A stretch of 5,748 nucleotides of DNA, taken from an uncultured Ruminococcus sp. (GTDB lineage: Bacteria; Bacillota; Clostridia; Lachnospirales; Lachnospiraceae). Location: assembly GCA_900553885.1 (NCBI GenBank), contig USFD01000137.1, forward strand, positions 1-5,748, given 5' to 3'. This document shows positions 5,706 through 5,748 of the stretch, one piece after another (positions within the stretch are counted from its first letter, which is position 1; every line of letters starts with the position of its first letter). A model generated the notes under the pieces. The model saw nothing but the letters and a program-made list of their open reading frames with translations. It ran no database searches and was not told the origin of the DNA. The translations under genes and the position numbers were made by a program.

Positions 5706-5748
5706 ATTTCAACCTCTTTCTATCGAATCCGATATCCGCAATTGCTGC

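Noticed and set aside
5621..5717. GAGGTT in the mini-ORF ribosome site is complementary to AACCTC after its stop, followed by five T
   Set aside because: Only six contiguous pairs with a loop of about 85 bases; too weak to call an attenuator or ribosome-site switch.
1..5748. CRISPR arrays, tRNA or rRNA genes, insertion sequences, att sites
   Set aside because: I saw no regularly spaced repeats, no cloverleaf or rRNA-like sequence, and no transposase or terminal inverted repeats on either strand.

Overview
The window looks like chromosomal DNA of a Gram-positive, low-to-moderate GC anaerobe, most likely a gut Clostridium relative of the Lachnospiraceae type. This is inferred from strong AGGAGG-like ribosome sites, Rho-independent terminators, and a protein architecture common in that group: a cytosolic zinc ribbon, one membrane helix, extracellular TPRs, then a WG-repeat or FG-GAP/VCBS-like ectodomain. 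No gene here has a symbol I recognise.

Layout, left to right. (1) Bases 67-286, minus strand: a small lipoprotein whose downstream half reads plausibly in two frames, so it may be frameshifted. (2) Bases 467-1375, minus strand: a membrane-anchored WG-repeat-like protein. Its own zinc-ribbon start, with a good ribosome site and promoter, is separated from the body by an in-frame TGA just after the fourth cysteine. (3) Bases 1376-1473: a compact divergent control region with two promoters over one perfect 8-4-8 palindrome. (4) Bases 1474-1686, plus strand: a small Cro/C1-type (XRE) regulator that probably binds that palindrome. (5) Bases 1752-1820: a long hairpin terminator between convergent genes. 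(6) Bases 1854-5705, minus strand, transcribed right to left: a 25-codon zinc-ribbon mini-ORF, then a zinc ribbon/TM/TPR/FG-GAP-like protein frameshifted at an A7 tract, then an intact zinc ribbon/TM/TPR/WG-repeat protein 34 bases further on.

The theme is a small paralogous family of inside-out membrane proteins with a conserved N-terminal half (Zn ribbon, basic stop-transfer, TM, TPR) and exchangeable ectodomains. Of the four zinc-ribbon starts seen, only one (1854-3701) is still fused in frame to its membrane protein. The other three end after 20, 25 and 51 residues. Either the family is decaying (or the assembly contains errors), or the zinc ribbon is repeatedly made as a separate peptide. 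The sequence alone cannot decide this. The ligands and function of the family are unknown to me; a cell-envelope sensing or assembly role is only an inference from topology and repeats.
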